In this document: piece by piece, positions 1 to 6,290 of the stretch
How positions within the stretch are numbered: the first letter of the stretch is position 1
How the letters are laid out: the number at the start of each line of letters is the position of its first letter
Assembly: GCA_039029535.1 (NCBI GenBank)
Contig: JBCCFW010000269.1
Coordinates: 1-6,372 of the forward strand
Length of the DNA: 6,372 bases
Source of the DNA: JBCCFW01 sp039029535
GTDB lineage: Bacteria > Acidobacteriota > JBCCFW01
Direction of reading: 5' to 3'
The notes under the pieces: model-generated
Told to the model about the DNA's origin: nothing
Seen by the model: only the letters and a program-made list of their open reading frames with translations
Database searches by the model: none
Translations under genes and position numbers: made by a program

Positions 1-1
1 C

Positions 2-43
2 GTCGCCTCGATCTTCGCCCGCGGGGACAGCAAGGAGAGTTGA
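2..43 (+). CDS. prkA: C-terminal tail of probable PrkA serine protein kinase (partial)
   Basis: Reading from base 2 gives VASIFARGDSKES followed by a TGA stop at 41-43. Only 13 residues are visible, so this is a call from context plus resemblance. PrkA (YeaG) is the AAA+-like serine kinase whose gene normally sits directly upstream of the DUF444 and SpoVR genes, and the tail looks like the end of that family as I remember it. The stop lies 38 bases before the next gene's start, a spacing compatible with one transcript. In Escherichia coli the homologous kinase works with YeaH in sustained nitrogen starvation and stationary phase. No kinase motif is inside the window, so the identity is inferred, not shown. 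Confidence 0.55.
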   Translation, partial: VASIFARGDSKES

Positions 44-70
44 TCCCGCTCCCGTGCTCCCACTCGCCTC

Positions 71-77
71 GGAGGTG
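71..77 (+). promoter_or_regulatory. Ribosome binding site that fixes the GTG start of the DUF444 gene
   Basis: GGAGGTG lies 4 bases before the GTG at 82 (6 bases from the GGAGG core). It decides the start because a competing ATG at 78-80 is in another frame and overlaps the Shine-Dalgarno region itself. The GTG frame encodes the complete conserved protein. Confidence 0.75.
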
Positions 78-81
78 ATGC

Positions 82-1185
82 GTGGTCATCAACATCGAAG
101 GAGACCACGGTCGTTTCCGTCAGATCGTCCGCGGTCGCATCAAGGAAAACCTCCGCCGCTACGTCACGCGGGGGGAGATGATCGTCCCCAAGGGCAAGGA
201 CTCCGTCTCGGTGTCGTTGCCCCAAGTTTCCTTGCCCCGGTTCCGCTTCGGCAACCAGGACGAGCAAGGCGTCGGCATGGGCGACGGCGAGGTCGGCGAC
301 CAGGTCGGTGAGGGCCAGGAGCAGGGCGGTCCCGGTCAGGCCGGAAACGAGGAGGGTGAGCACGAGCTCGAGGTGGAGGTCAGCCTCGAAGAGATGGCCA
401 AGATCCTCGGTGAGGCGCTCGAGCTCCCCAACATCGAGCCGCGAGGTCAGAAGGACGTCGAGAGCTTCAGCGATCGCTACACCTCGGTGTCGGCCGTGGG
501 ACCCGAGTCACTGGCGCACTTCCGCCGCACCTACCGCCAGGCTCTCAAGCGTGAGATCGCGGCCGGTTCCTACCTCCCGGAAGATCCGCAGGTCGTGCCC
601 ATCCGCGACGACCGGCGCTACCGCGCTCCGCGTCGGATCCATGCGCCCCAGAACAACGCGGTCATCCTCTACCTGATGGACGTGTCGGGCTCGATGGGGG
701 AGGAGCAGAAGGAGATCGTCCGTCTTCAGTCCTTCTGGCTCGATACCTGGATCCGCTCCCAGTACAAGGGCGTCGACACCCGCTTCATCATCCACGACGC
801 CGTGGCGCGCGAGGTCGATCGCGACACCTTCTTTCACGTCCGGGAGAGCGGCGGGACCGCGATCTCGTCGGCCTACAAGAAGGCGCTCGAGATCCTGGAC
901 GAGAAGTACCCGACCGAGCAGTGGAACATCTATCTCTTCCATTTCTCCGATGGCGACAACTGGTCGGTCGACGACACGAAGGAGTGCTTGCGGCTCCTGT
1001 CGGAGGACCTCCTGCCGAGGGTGAACCTCTTCGCCTACGGTCAGGTCAACAGCCCCTACGGCTCGGGTCAGTTCCTCAAGGACCTGCACCAGAATCTCCA
1101 GCAGGACAACCTCGTCACCGCCCACGTCGAGGACCGAGAGGGGATCTACGACGCGATCAAGACCTTCCTGGGCAAGGGGGTCTGA
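82..1185 (+). CDS. yhbH: YhbH/YeaH family protein (DUF444), von Willebrand A-type
   Basis: This 367-residue cytoplasmic protein belongs to the DUF444 family (YhbH in Bacillus, YeaH in E. coli), which works with the PrkA kinase in stress or sporulation physiology; its biochemical activity is not established. The N-terminal ~60 residues are basic and end in a short proline/phenylalanine stretch. Residues ~60-100 are a Gly/Glu/Gln-rich linker typical of the family. Residues ~190-360 form a von Willebrand A domain with a complete MIDAS: DVSGS at 200-204, T259 in SGGTA, and D290 in FSDGDNW. All metal-coordinating positions are therefore present. The length is slightly below the usual 380-430 residues. 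The start is GTG behind a strong ribosome binding site. The gene lies between the probable prkA tail and spoVR, the classic order. I am confident of the family; the symbol is by homology. Confidence 0.93.
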   Translation: MVINIEGDHGRFRQIVRGRIKENLRRYVTRGEMIVPKGKDSVSVSLPQVSLPRFRFGNQDEQGVGMGDGEVGDQVGEGQEQGGPGQAGNEEGEHELEVEVSLEEMAKILGEALELPNIEPRGQKDVESFSDRYTSVSAVGPESLAHFRRTYRQALKREIAAGSYLPEDPQVVPIRDDRRYRAPRRIHAPQNNAVILYLMDVSGSMGEEQKEIVRLQSFWLDTWIRSQYKGVDTRFIIHDAVAREVDRDTFFHVRESGGTAISSAYKKALEILDEKYPTEQWNIYLFHFSDGDNWSVDDTKECLRLLSEDLLPRVNLFAYGQVNSPYGSGQFLKDLHQNLQQDNLVTAHVEDREGIYDAIKTFLGKGV

Positions 1186-1208
1186 TGCAGCCAAGGACGA
1201 CTCACTGA
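1185..1208 (+). other. Seven-codon mini-ORF linking the DUF444 and SpoVR genes
   Basis: ATG at 1185-1187 overlaps the TGA of the DUF444 gene (TGATG at 1183-1187). It reads MQPRTTH and stops at TGA 1206-1208, whose last base is the A of the spoVR ATG (TGATG at 1206-1210). The arrangement is seen directly. A role in stop-restart translational coupling is inference; the peptide itself probably has no function. The spoVR ribosome binding site AAGGA (1193-1197) lies inside this mini-ORF. Confidence 0.4.
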
Positions 1209-2719
1209 TGTCTCGCGTCCTCGACGTCTCACTGCCGGCCAGTCTCCAGGCGGAGCGCGAGCGGATCGAGAAGCTCGCCCTGGATCGCGGTCTCGACCCC
1301 TTCGAGACCGTGTTCTGCATGGTCGACTATCGTCAGATGAACCAGATCGCGGCCTATGGCGGTTTTCCGACCCGCTACCCGCACTGGCGCTTCGGAATGG
1401 AGTACGACCGGCTCTCGAAGTCCTACACCTTCGGGATGCACCGGATCTACGAGCTGGTCATCAACAACGATCCTTGCTACGCCTACCTGCTCGAGGCGAA
1501 CTCCGAGCTCATCCAGAAGCTCGTCATCGCCCATGTCTTCGCGCACTCGGACTTCTTCAAGCACAACAAGTGCTACGCCGAGACCAACCGCAAGATGATG
1601 GACGAGATGGCCAACCACGCCACTCAGGTCCGTCGCTTCGTGGATCGCCACGGCCTGGAGACGGTCGAGAGCTTCCTCGATACCTGCCTGTCGGTCGAGA
1701 ACCTCATCGACCCGCATGGGCTCTTCTTCACCCGACCTCCCGTCCGCGGCGAAGAGACCGAGGTGCCCGAGCCGGGTTCCGGTCGCCTGCCCAGCAAGGG
1801 CTACATGGACTCCTTCGTGAACCCTCCGGAGTTCCTCGAGGAGCAGGCGCGGAAGGCGGCCGAGCAGGAGAAGGAGCAGGCGCGCTTCCCCGAGCACGCC
1901 ACCAAGGACATCCTGAGCTTCGTGCTCGAGCACGCCCCGCTCCAGAGCTGGCAGCAGGTCGTGCTGGAGGCCGTGCGGGATGAGGCCTACTACTTCGTCC
2001 CCCAGAAGCAGACCAAGATCATGAACGAGGGCTGGGCGACGTTCTGGCACTCGCAGCTCATGACCGAGGACATCCTCACCGACTCCGAGGTCCTCGACTA
2101 CGCCGACGTCCACGCCGGTACCCTCGCGACCGCGCCGGGGCAGCTCAACCCCTACAAGCTCGGGGTCGAGCTCTTCCGCGACATCGAGGAGCGCTGGAAC
2201 AAGGGCCGGCACGGCCCCGAGTGGGAGGAGTGCCAGGACCACCGGCAGCGTGAGGAGTGGGACACCGGCGCAGGGGAGGGGCTGGCCAAGGTCTTTCAGG
2301 TGCGCCAGCTCCACTCGGACCTGAGCTTCATCGACAACTTCCTCACCAAGGACTTCTGCGAGCGGCACGGGCTCTTCACCCACGAGAAGGACCCTCGGAC
2401 GGGTCAGTCGCGGATCTCGAGCCGTGAGTTCGCCGCGATCAAGAGCCAGCTCATCACCTCGCTGACCAACTCGGGGGAGCCCGAGATCTTCGCGGTCGAC
2501 GGCAACTTCCGGAATCGGGGCGAGCTCTACCTCAAGCACCGGCACGAGGGGCAGCTCCTCCGTCAGGACCATGCCCGCGACACCCTCGAGAACCTCACCA
2601 AGCTCTGGGGACGACCGGTCCGGCTCGAGACGGTCGTGGACGACAAGCTCGTCCTGCTGGGTCACGACGGAAACGAGACGACCCAAGAGGACCTCGCCGG
2701 CTCGGATTACGAGATCTAG
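1208..2719 (+). CDS. spoVR: SpoVR/YcgB family protein
   Basis: This 503-residue protein matches the SpoVR family in length (468 in B. subtilis, about 510 in E. coli YcgB). SpoVR is needed for normal spore cortex in Bacillus. In non-sporulating Gram-negatives the family belongs to the stress-linked PrkA-DUF444-SpoVR set, and its chemistry is unknown. Visible family signatures are GMEYDRL near residue 63, HVFAHSDFFKHNKC at 109-122, NEGWATFWH at 273-281 and a C-terminal region starting around QVRQLHSDLSFIDNF. No signal peptide or membrane segment is evident, so it should be cytoplasmic. Residues ~195-235 are a charged, Glu/Lys-rich insert. The ATG is preceded by AAGGA at 1193-1197 with about 10 bases spacing and lies 22 bases after the DUF444 stop, so the genes are very likely co-transcribed. 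The family call is secure. Confidence 0.95.
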   Translation: MSRVLDVSLPASLQAERERIEKLALDRGLDPFETVFCMVDYRQMNQIAAYGGFPTRYPHWRFGMEYDRLSKSYTFGMHRIYELVINNDPCYAYLLEANSELIQKLVIAHVFAHSDFFKHNKCYAETNRKMMDEMANHATQVRRFVDRHGLETVESFLDTCLSVENLIDPHGLFFTRPPVRGEETEVPEPGSGRLPSKGYMDSFVNPPEFLEEQARKAAEQEKEQARFPEHATKDILSFVLEHAPLQSWQQVVLEAVRDEAYYFVPQKQTKIMNEGWATFWHSQLMTEDILTDSEVLDYADVHAGTLATAPGQLNPYKLGVELFRDIEERWNKGRHGPEWEECQDHRQREEWDTGAGEGLAKVFQVRQLHSDLSFIDNFLTKDFCERHGLFTHEKDPRTGQSRISSREFAAIKSQLITSLTNSGEPEIFAVDGNFRNRGELYLKHRHEGQLLRQDHARDTLENLTKLWGRPVRLETVVDDKLVLLGHDGNETTQEDLAGSDYEI

Positions 2720-2735
2720 CCGGAGCCCTGCCGGC

Positions 2736-2758
2736 AGCCCGCTGAATCCGAGCGGGCT
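2736..2758 (+). terminator. GC-rich hairpin after spoVR, possible terminator without a T-tract
   Basis: AGCCCGCT (2736-2743) and AGCGGGCT (2751-2758) form a perfect 8-bp stem with a 7-base loop, 17 bases past the SpoVR stop. No run of T follows (CCCCGTCG), so it is not a canonical intrinsic terminator. It could protect the mRNA 3' end or assist factor-dependent termination. An alternative stem, GGAGCCC (2722-2728) with GGGCTCC (2754-2760), is mutually exclusive with it. Confidence 0.5.
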
Positions 2759-2894
2759 CCCCGTCGTCGATCCCGTGAAAGCTTGGCATGGACCCTCGTC
2801 CCTGCCGGCGCGAAGATACGGCGCGGGACGTCGGTCCCGGCGAGAGACGGCGAAGGCGCCGTCCCTGGCGCCCGCGGATCGAGGACCCCCTCCC

Positions 2895-4391
2895 ATGCTG
2901 TCACGCTCGATTCTCACCCTCCTGCTCTGCCTGCCCCTGGTCGCGCCCCTTCCGGTGCGCGCTCAGGCGCCGACCGCTCAGGCCATCGACGCCCTCTCCG
3001 AAGAGGACCGCGCGCTCATCCTCGAGCTGGCCGCTGGTCTTCGGCCCCAGATGGACAACGAGAAGGGGCGCATCGGCCTGATCGGCCTCGCCGAAGGACT
3101 CCTCCAGAGCCCTCGACGTCAGCAGCTCCTGGCCCGCTGGCTCCGCTACTGCAAGAGCGAGCTCGACGAGAAGGGCGCCTCGGGCTGGATCAACCATCGC
3201 ACCGTGACCATGGCCATCCTCGGCCCTCCGGGCGGCATCCACCGGGAGTCTTCGCGCGCGTGGAACGGCGAGATGGCCAACGAGATCGGCAGCTCGTGGA
3301 ACCTCATGCTCAAGCTGGCCGGTCAGCCGCTCGAAGAGGAGATCCCCGAGGCCTGGGAGATGGAGGATCCGTACCCGTCCGAGGCCTGGGTCTACCCGCA
3401 AGCCGACGGCACCCTCCGGGTCATCTGGTTCATCGACGACGAGGAGACCGGCGCCTACCGCATGGTCCGGGATCAGTCGAACGTTCCTCAAAGCGCGCTC
3501 GTCTCGCGGGCCCCGCGCATCGACCTGCCGGCCGGCCTGTTCGGCGACGCGACCGGCACGACCGGTGGCGGCGCTGCCGGCCCGGCGACGAGCATCCGCG
3601 ACCTGCCCGAGCTCGACGACAATCTCCTCGAGCCCACGCTGAACCTGGCCTTCTTCAAGTCCGGCGATCCTTCCAAGGGAACCCAGGTCCGGTTCGTGGT
3701 GGGCGTGGACGCCGAGCTCATCGAACTCGAGTTCGACGCCGAGCCCAAGGCCTTCCTCGAGGACAGCAAGTTCTGGCTCCGTCTCAGCCGGGGCGGCGAG
3801 GCCTTCTTCCAGGACGCCTTCCCTCCGACCGCCGCGGCCCTGGCGGCCGTCGAGGCCGGTGAGGCCTACATCGACGAGTTGACCAACCGGCCGGTGCCGG
3901 CGGGCAAGATCGAGTATCAGGTCCGCTTGGTCGACAGCGAAGGCCGGGGCGGGGAGGCCACCGGCACGGTCGAGATCCCCGCCTTCGACAGCGGCGCCCT
4001 CATCTCCTCGGTGGTGATGGCCAAGGCCGTGGCCGGCGGGCTCCCCAAGGCGAAGGGGCCGGGCGAGACCATGGGCGGCGGCGACGATTTCGAGCCGTTC
4101 AAGATCGGGAGCTACGTGGTCCGACCCCACATCGAGGGCACCTTCCGGGCGGGCGAGAGCCTGGCCCTGGTGACCCAGGTCTACGGGCCCTCGACCCTGG
4201 AGTACGACCTCTGGCGGGGCGCGAAGCTCGCCGGACAGCTCGACGAGGTCTCGGTGTCCAAGGCCCAGACCGAGGTTCAGATTCTCGACGTGACCGAGGC
4301 CTGGAGCCCCGGGAAGTACCGTTTCGTGGTCACCGCCACGTCGGGAGGGAAGTCGACGAAGCGAGAAGTTCCGTTCCAGGTCAAGCGGTGA
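2895..4391 (+). CDS. Exported protein with divergent GWxTD-like domain, function unknown
   Basis: This 498-residue protein is not one I can name. The start at 2895 is chosen because it gives a clean signal peptide: MLSR, a leucine-rich core (residues 6-17) and a VRA|QA signal peptidase I site after residue 23. GAGGA at 2881-2885 is a suitable ribosome binding site; the frame stays open upstream but that stretch overlaps spoVR and looks non-coding. Residues ~30-200 resemble a GWxTD domain: helical start, ARWLRY at 80-85, GW at 97-98, AILGPPG at 107-113, EAWVYP at 163-168, then a beta-rich end with VIWFIDDEETGAYRMV. A low-complexity Gly/Thr/Ala stretch lies at ~217-233. Residues ~395-498 (RPHIEGTFRAGESLALVTQVYG onward) look like an Ig-like beta sandwich, often found in GWxTD proteins. 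Mature location should be periplasm or cell surface. It is flanked by hairpins, so it may be its own transcript. Confidence 0.85.
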   Translation: MLSRSILTLLLCLPLVAPLPVRAQAPTAQAIDALSEEDRALILELAAGLRPQMDNEKGRIGLIGLAEGLLQSPRRQQLLARWLRYCKSELDEKGASGWINHRTVTMAILGPPGGIHRESSRAWNGEMANEIGSSWNLMLKLAGQPLEEEIPEAWEMEDPYPSEAWVYPQADGTLRVIWFIDDEETGAYRMVRDQSNVPQSALVSRAPRIDLPAGLFGDATGTTGGGAAGPATSIRDLPELDDNLLEPTLNLAFFKSGDPSKGTQVRFVVGVDAELIELEFDAEPKAFLEDSKFWLRLSRGGEAFFQDAFPPTAAALAAVEAGEAYIDELTNRPVPAGKIEYQVRLVDSEGRGGEATGTVEIPAFDSGALISSVVMAKAVAGGLPKAKGPGETMGGGDDFEPFKIGSYVVRPHIEGTFRAGESLALVTQVYGPSTLEYDLWRGAKLAGQLDEVSVSKAQTEVQILDVTEAWSPGKYRFVVTATSGGKSTKREVPFQVKR

Positions 4392-4412
4392 GCGCCGCGC
4401 GGCCTGGAAGCT

Positions 4413-4442
4413 GCCCGGAAATCCCTGCGGGGGCTTCGGGGC
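4413..4442 (+). terminator. Hairpin after the exported-protein gene, possible terminator
   Basis: GCCCGGAAATCCC (4413-4425) pairs with GGGGGCTTCGGGGC-side bases ending at 4442. It gives about 11 pairs with two mismatches and a 4-base loop (TGCG). It starts 22 bases after the stop codon of the exported protein. No T-tract follows. It lies just upstream of the probable exbB promoter, which fits a transcription unit boundary. Confidence 0.4.
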
Positions 4443-4446
4443 CGCG

Positions 4447-4455
4447 TGCTAAGAT
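4447..4455 (+). promoter_or_regulatory. Probable extended -10 promoter of the exbB-exbD-exbD operon
   Basis: TGCTAAGAT combines an extended -10 TG (4447-4448) with a TAAGAT hexamer (4450-4455), the best sigma-70-like match in this 180-base gap. No good -35 box is seen 17 bases upstream (GCGGGG), consistent with an extended -10 type. Transcription would begin near 4461-4463, leaving a leader of about 110 bases before the ATG at 4572. Confidence 0.45.
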
Positions 4456-4487
4456 GCCGCGCTTCTCAGCCGTGAAAACCGTCCTTT

Positions 4488-4507
4488 CGGCGCCCATGAG
4501 GGTGCCG
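4488..4507 (+). other. Hairpin in the leader of the exbB operon
   Basis: CGGCGCCC (4488-4495) pairs with GGGTGCCG (4500-4507) through eight pairs including one G-T wobble, closed by an ATGA tetraloop. It would lie in the 5' leader of the proton-channel mRNA if the promoter at 4447-4455 is correct. It could affect mRNA stability or translation. No known riboswitch or leader peptide pattern is recognised. Confidence 0.4.
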
Positions 4508-4571
4508 GGGGCCAACGCGACCGCGACCTGAACACCGTCGCACGAACCAAGCCCGAGGAGGCTCGAGAACC

Positions 4572-5231
4572 ATGTGGTTGATGCTGCTGCAAGCCAAGGG
4601 ACCGATGTTCTACATCAACCAGGGCGGCTGGGTCATGTGGCCCTTGACCGGCCTGCTCTTCCTGGGCCTCTGCATCGCCTTGACCCGCATCTTCGTGATC
4701 TGGAAGGCGAAGACCCCGGTCAACGAGTTCATGCAGAAGATCCGCTCACTCCTCCTCGAGAAGCGGCTCGATGACGCCATCGAGACCACCAAGAGCTACA
4801 AGGGCTCCATCGCCAACGTCTTCGAGGCGGCCCTTCTCCGGCTCAAGCAGCGTGGCAAGGCCGATGACCTCGAGAAGATCGTCGAGAACAAGGCCATCCA
4901 GGAGGTCGCCCACCTCGAGAAGGGCCTCTGGCTCCTGGCGCTGATCTCCAACGTCGCGCCCATTCTCGGCTTCCTCGGCACGGTCGTCGGCATGATCCGG
5001 TCGTTCGACGTGCTCGCCAAGGAGGGGATGAACAACCCCTCGGCGGTCGCCGAGGGCATCTCGGTCGCCCTGATCACCACGGCGGGCGGCCTGATCGTCG
5101 CGGTCGTGGTCCTGCCGTTCTACAACTGGCTGACCACTCGCATCTCCACGATGATCAACGAGATGGAGACGGCGTCGAACTTCCTCTTCGAGACCCTCGA
5201 CGAGATGGGCCCGCTCGACGCCAAGGCGTAG
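4572..5231 (+). CDS. exbB: MotA/TolQ/ExbB family proton channel protein
   Basis: This 219-residue inner-membrane protein is the channel subunit of an ExbB-ExbD or TolQ-TolR type motor, which uses proton flow to drive work at the outer membrane or periplasm. Three membrane segments are visible: ~20-43 (GGWVMWPLTGLLFLGLC), ~118-141 (GLWLLALISNVAPILGFLG) and ~163-187 (ISVALITTAGGLIVAVVVLP). A long cytoplasmic loop lies between the first two. The family signature APILGFLGTVVGMI is at 129-142. The conserved TM3 region has E161 just before the helix and the T169-T170 pair facing the proton path. GAGGAG at 4555-4560 is the ribosome binding site, 11 bases from the ATG; an ATG at codon 4 is a possible alternative. 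The exbD gene starts 6 bases after the stop. Whether the motor serves Ton-like, Tol-like or another function cannot be decided here. Confidence 0.93.
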   Translation: MWLMLLQAKGPMFYINQGGWVMWPLTGLLFLGLCIALTRIFVIWKAKTPVNEFMQKIRSLLLEKRLDDAIETTKSYKGSIANVFEAALLRLKQRGKADDLEKIVENKAIQEVAHLEKGLWLLALISNVAPILGFLGTVVGMIRSFDVLAKEGMNNPSAVAEGISVALITTAGGLIVAVVVLPFYNWLTTRISTMINEMETASNFLFETLDEMGPLDAKA

Positions 5232-5237
5232 GTCGCC

Positions 5238-5696
5238 GTGAACGTCTTCAAGCGACGCAAGGCGGTCAAGGCGGCGATCCCGACCGCCTCGATGGCCGAC
5301 ATCGCCTTCCTGCTGATCGTGTTCTTCATGGTCACCACGAAGTTCCAGGTCGACAAGCAGGACGTCATCCTGCCGGCGACCGTGCTCCGCGAAGAGATCT
5401 TCAAGGAGTCGGCCTTCATCTCGATGACCAAGCCTGGTGCCGGCCAGGACCGGCACATCCGCGACTCCGAGATCCGCTACAGCTCAGGCGACGAGATCTC
5501 GCGAGCTCAGGTCGATCTCGAGAGCCTCCAGCAGCAGATCGCTGCGAAGGTGGCCGAGAACCCGAGCTGGTTCTTCGTCATCAAGGCTGACCAGGACGTG
5601 CCCTACGAGACCTTCGACTTGGTCCGTGAGGCTCTCCGTGACGCCGGAGCTCAGAACCTGACCTTCCTCTCGAAGCAGAAGGGGGTGGCCCGATGA
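5238..5696 (+). CDS. exbD: ExbD/TolR family biopolymer transport protein, copy 1
   Basis: This 152-residue protein is anchored by one N-terminal membrane helix. A basic cytoplasmic tail (residues 1-13, FKRRKAVK) precedes IPTASMADIAFLLIVFFM at 14-31. D21 is the conserved membrane aspartate that carries protons in ExbD/TolR. The rest is a periplasmic domain ending in the characteristic PSWFFVIKADQDVPYETFD and GAQNLTFLSK elements (about 113-147). The start is GTG, 6 bases after the exbB stop; the ribosome binding site is weak (AAGGCGTAGG at the end of exbB), so translation probably depends on coupling with exbB. The stop overlaps the start of the second exbD as ATGA. The periplasmic part carries a segment with RDSEIRYSSGDEIS (about residues 75-88) that the second copy lacks. 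The family call is secure. Confidence 0.93.
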   Translation: MNVFKRRKAVKAAIPTASMADIAFLLIVFFMVTTKFQVDKQDVILPATVLREEIFKESAFISMTKPGAGQDRHIRDSEIRYSSGDEISRAQVDLESLQQQIAAKVAENPSWFFVIKADQDVPYETFDLVREALRDAGAQNLTFLSKQKGVAR

Positions 5697-6190
5697 AGCT
5701 CAAGCGGAAGGAAGAGGAGCCGGAAATCCCCACGGCCTCGATGGCCGACATCGCGTTCCTGCTCATCGTCTTCTTCATGCTGACGTCGGTCTTTGCCGAG
5801 ACCCGGGGCATCAACTTCGCCCTGCCTCCCAAGACCGACGAAGAAGAGGAGCAGACGGACTCGGAGCGTGAGGAGGCGGTCTCGATCCACATCAACGAGA
5901 TCGGCCAGATCCTCGTCGATGACTCGCCGCTGGTGGAGCCGATGGGGCAGGAGCTCTACAACTACCTCCAGCCGAAGATCCTGAACTGGGCGGAGAAGCC
6001 GATCCTCGTGACGGCCGAGAAGACCGCGCCCTATGGGGCCTTCGTCGAGGTCTACGACGCTCTTCAGCAGGTCGAGCGGACCATGAAGGAGAGGGGAGAG
6101 CTCAAGACCAGGCAGTTGAAGGTGTCGATCTTGAGCTTGGCTGAGATCGAACGGCTGAAAGAGGCCTTCGGCGAAGACATCTTCGGATAG
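5693..6190 (+). CDS. exbD: ExbD/TolR family biopolymer transport protein, copy 2
   Basis: This 165-residue second ExbD starts at ATG 5693, overlapping the stop of copy 1 by four bases (ATGA), so the two are translationally coupled. A short charged cytoplasmic tail (MKLKRKEEEPE) precedes a membrane block, IPTASMADIAFLLIVFFM at 12-29, identical to copy 1. The proton-carrying aspartate is D19. The block is followed by GINFALPPK and an acidic run (DEEEEQTDSEREE, ~48-60) not found in copy 1. The periplasmic domain (~63-165) has the usual VSIHINEIGQILVDD strand and PILVTAEKTAPYGAFVEV element. It probably pairs with copy 1 as a heteromeric dimer inside the ExbB pentamer, as inferred from paired exbD genes in many Gram-negative lineages. 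No TonB or TolA gene follows inside the window. Confidence 0.93.
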   Translation: MKLKRKEEEPEIPTASMADIAFLLIVFFMLTSVFAETRGINFALPPKTDEEEEQTDSEREEAVSIHINEIGQILVDDSPLVEPMGQELYNYLQPKILNWAEKPILVTAEKTAPYGAFVEVYDALQQVERTMKERGELKTRQLKVSILSLAEIERLKEAFGEDIFG

Positions 6191-6290
6191 CGGCGGGTCT
6201 TTTCCGCCCTGCGCACCTCGTTCGTCGCTCGCCTAGGGGACTAGGCGTCGCTCCTTTCTCGGCACGCAGGACGAAAAATCCCGCGCCGCT
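6189..6290. repeat. Long imperfect palindrome downstream of exbD copy 2
   Basis: The arms 6189-6236 and 6241-6290 are imperfect inverted repeats around a GGGA centre. The outer ends AGCGGCG / CGCCGCT match perfectly, as do CCTGCG (6208-6213) / CGCAGG (6265-6270) and the apex CGCCTAG / CTAGGCG (6230-6236, 6241-6247). TTTT (6200-6203) opposes the AAAAA run at 6274-6278, so each strand carries a short T-run. The apex is also flanked by a direct repeat, GTCGCTC at 6224-6230 and 6247-6253. The base of the structure includes the last two bases of the exbD stop codon. It may be a bidirectional terminator or a dispersed palindromic repeat; the sequence alone does not settle which. Confidence 0.6.

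Noticed and set aside
2783..2818. TTGGCA (2783-2788) and AAGATA (2813-2818) as a promoter for the exported-protein gene, or TGGC as a sigma-54 -24 element
   Set aside because: The spacing of 24 bases is too long for sigma-70, the -10 match is poor, and no GC element follows at the sigma-54 distance.
2571..2894. N-terminal extension of the exported protein starting at ATG 2571
   Set aside because: The extension overlaps the end of spoVR in another frame, has Arg/Ser/Pro-rich shadow composition and would bury a clean signal peptide. The start at 2895 fits better.
1229..2917. A 562-codon open frame on the - strand opposite spoVR
   Set aside because: It is a shadow of GC-rich codon bias in spoVR. 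Its protein is Leu/Val/Glu/Gly/Arg-rich without recognisable domains, while the + strand frame matches SpoVR throughout.
2901..4130. A 409-codon open frame on the - strand opposite the exported-protein gene
   Set aside because: The composition is typical of an antisense frame. The + strand frame has a signal peptide, a ribosome binding site and domain-like features.
4454..4531. A 25-codon ORF (starting MPRFSAV) in the leader of exbB, as a possible leader peptide
   Set aside because: Its ATG overlaps the likely -10 box, it has no ribosome binding site, and it shows no regulatory codon run.
5277..5779. Recent duplication of exbD by recombination, suggested by identical membrane segments
   Set aside because: The codons of the shared block differ at many third positions and the remaining protein is strongly diverged, so the copies are old paralogues.
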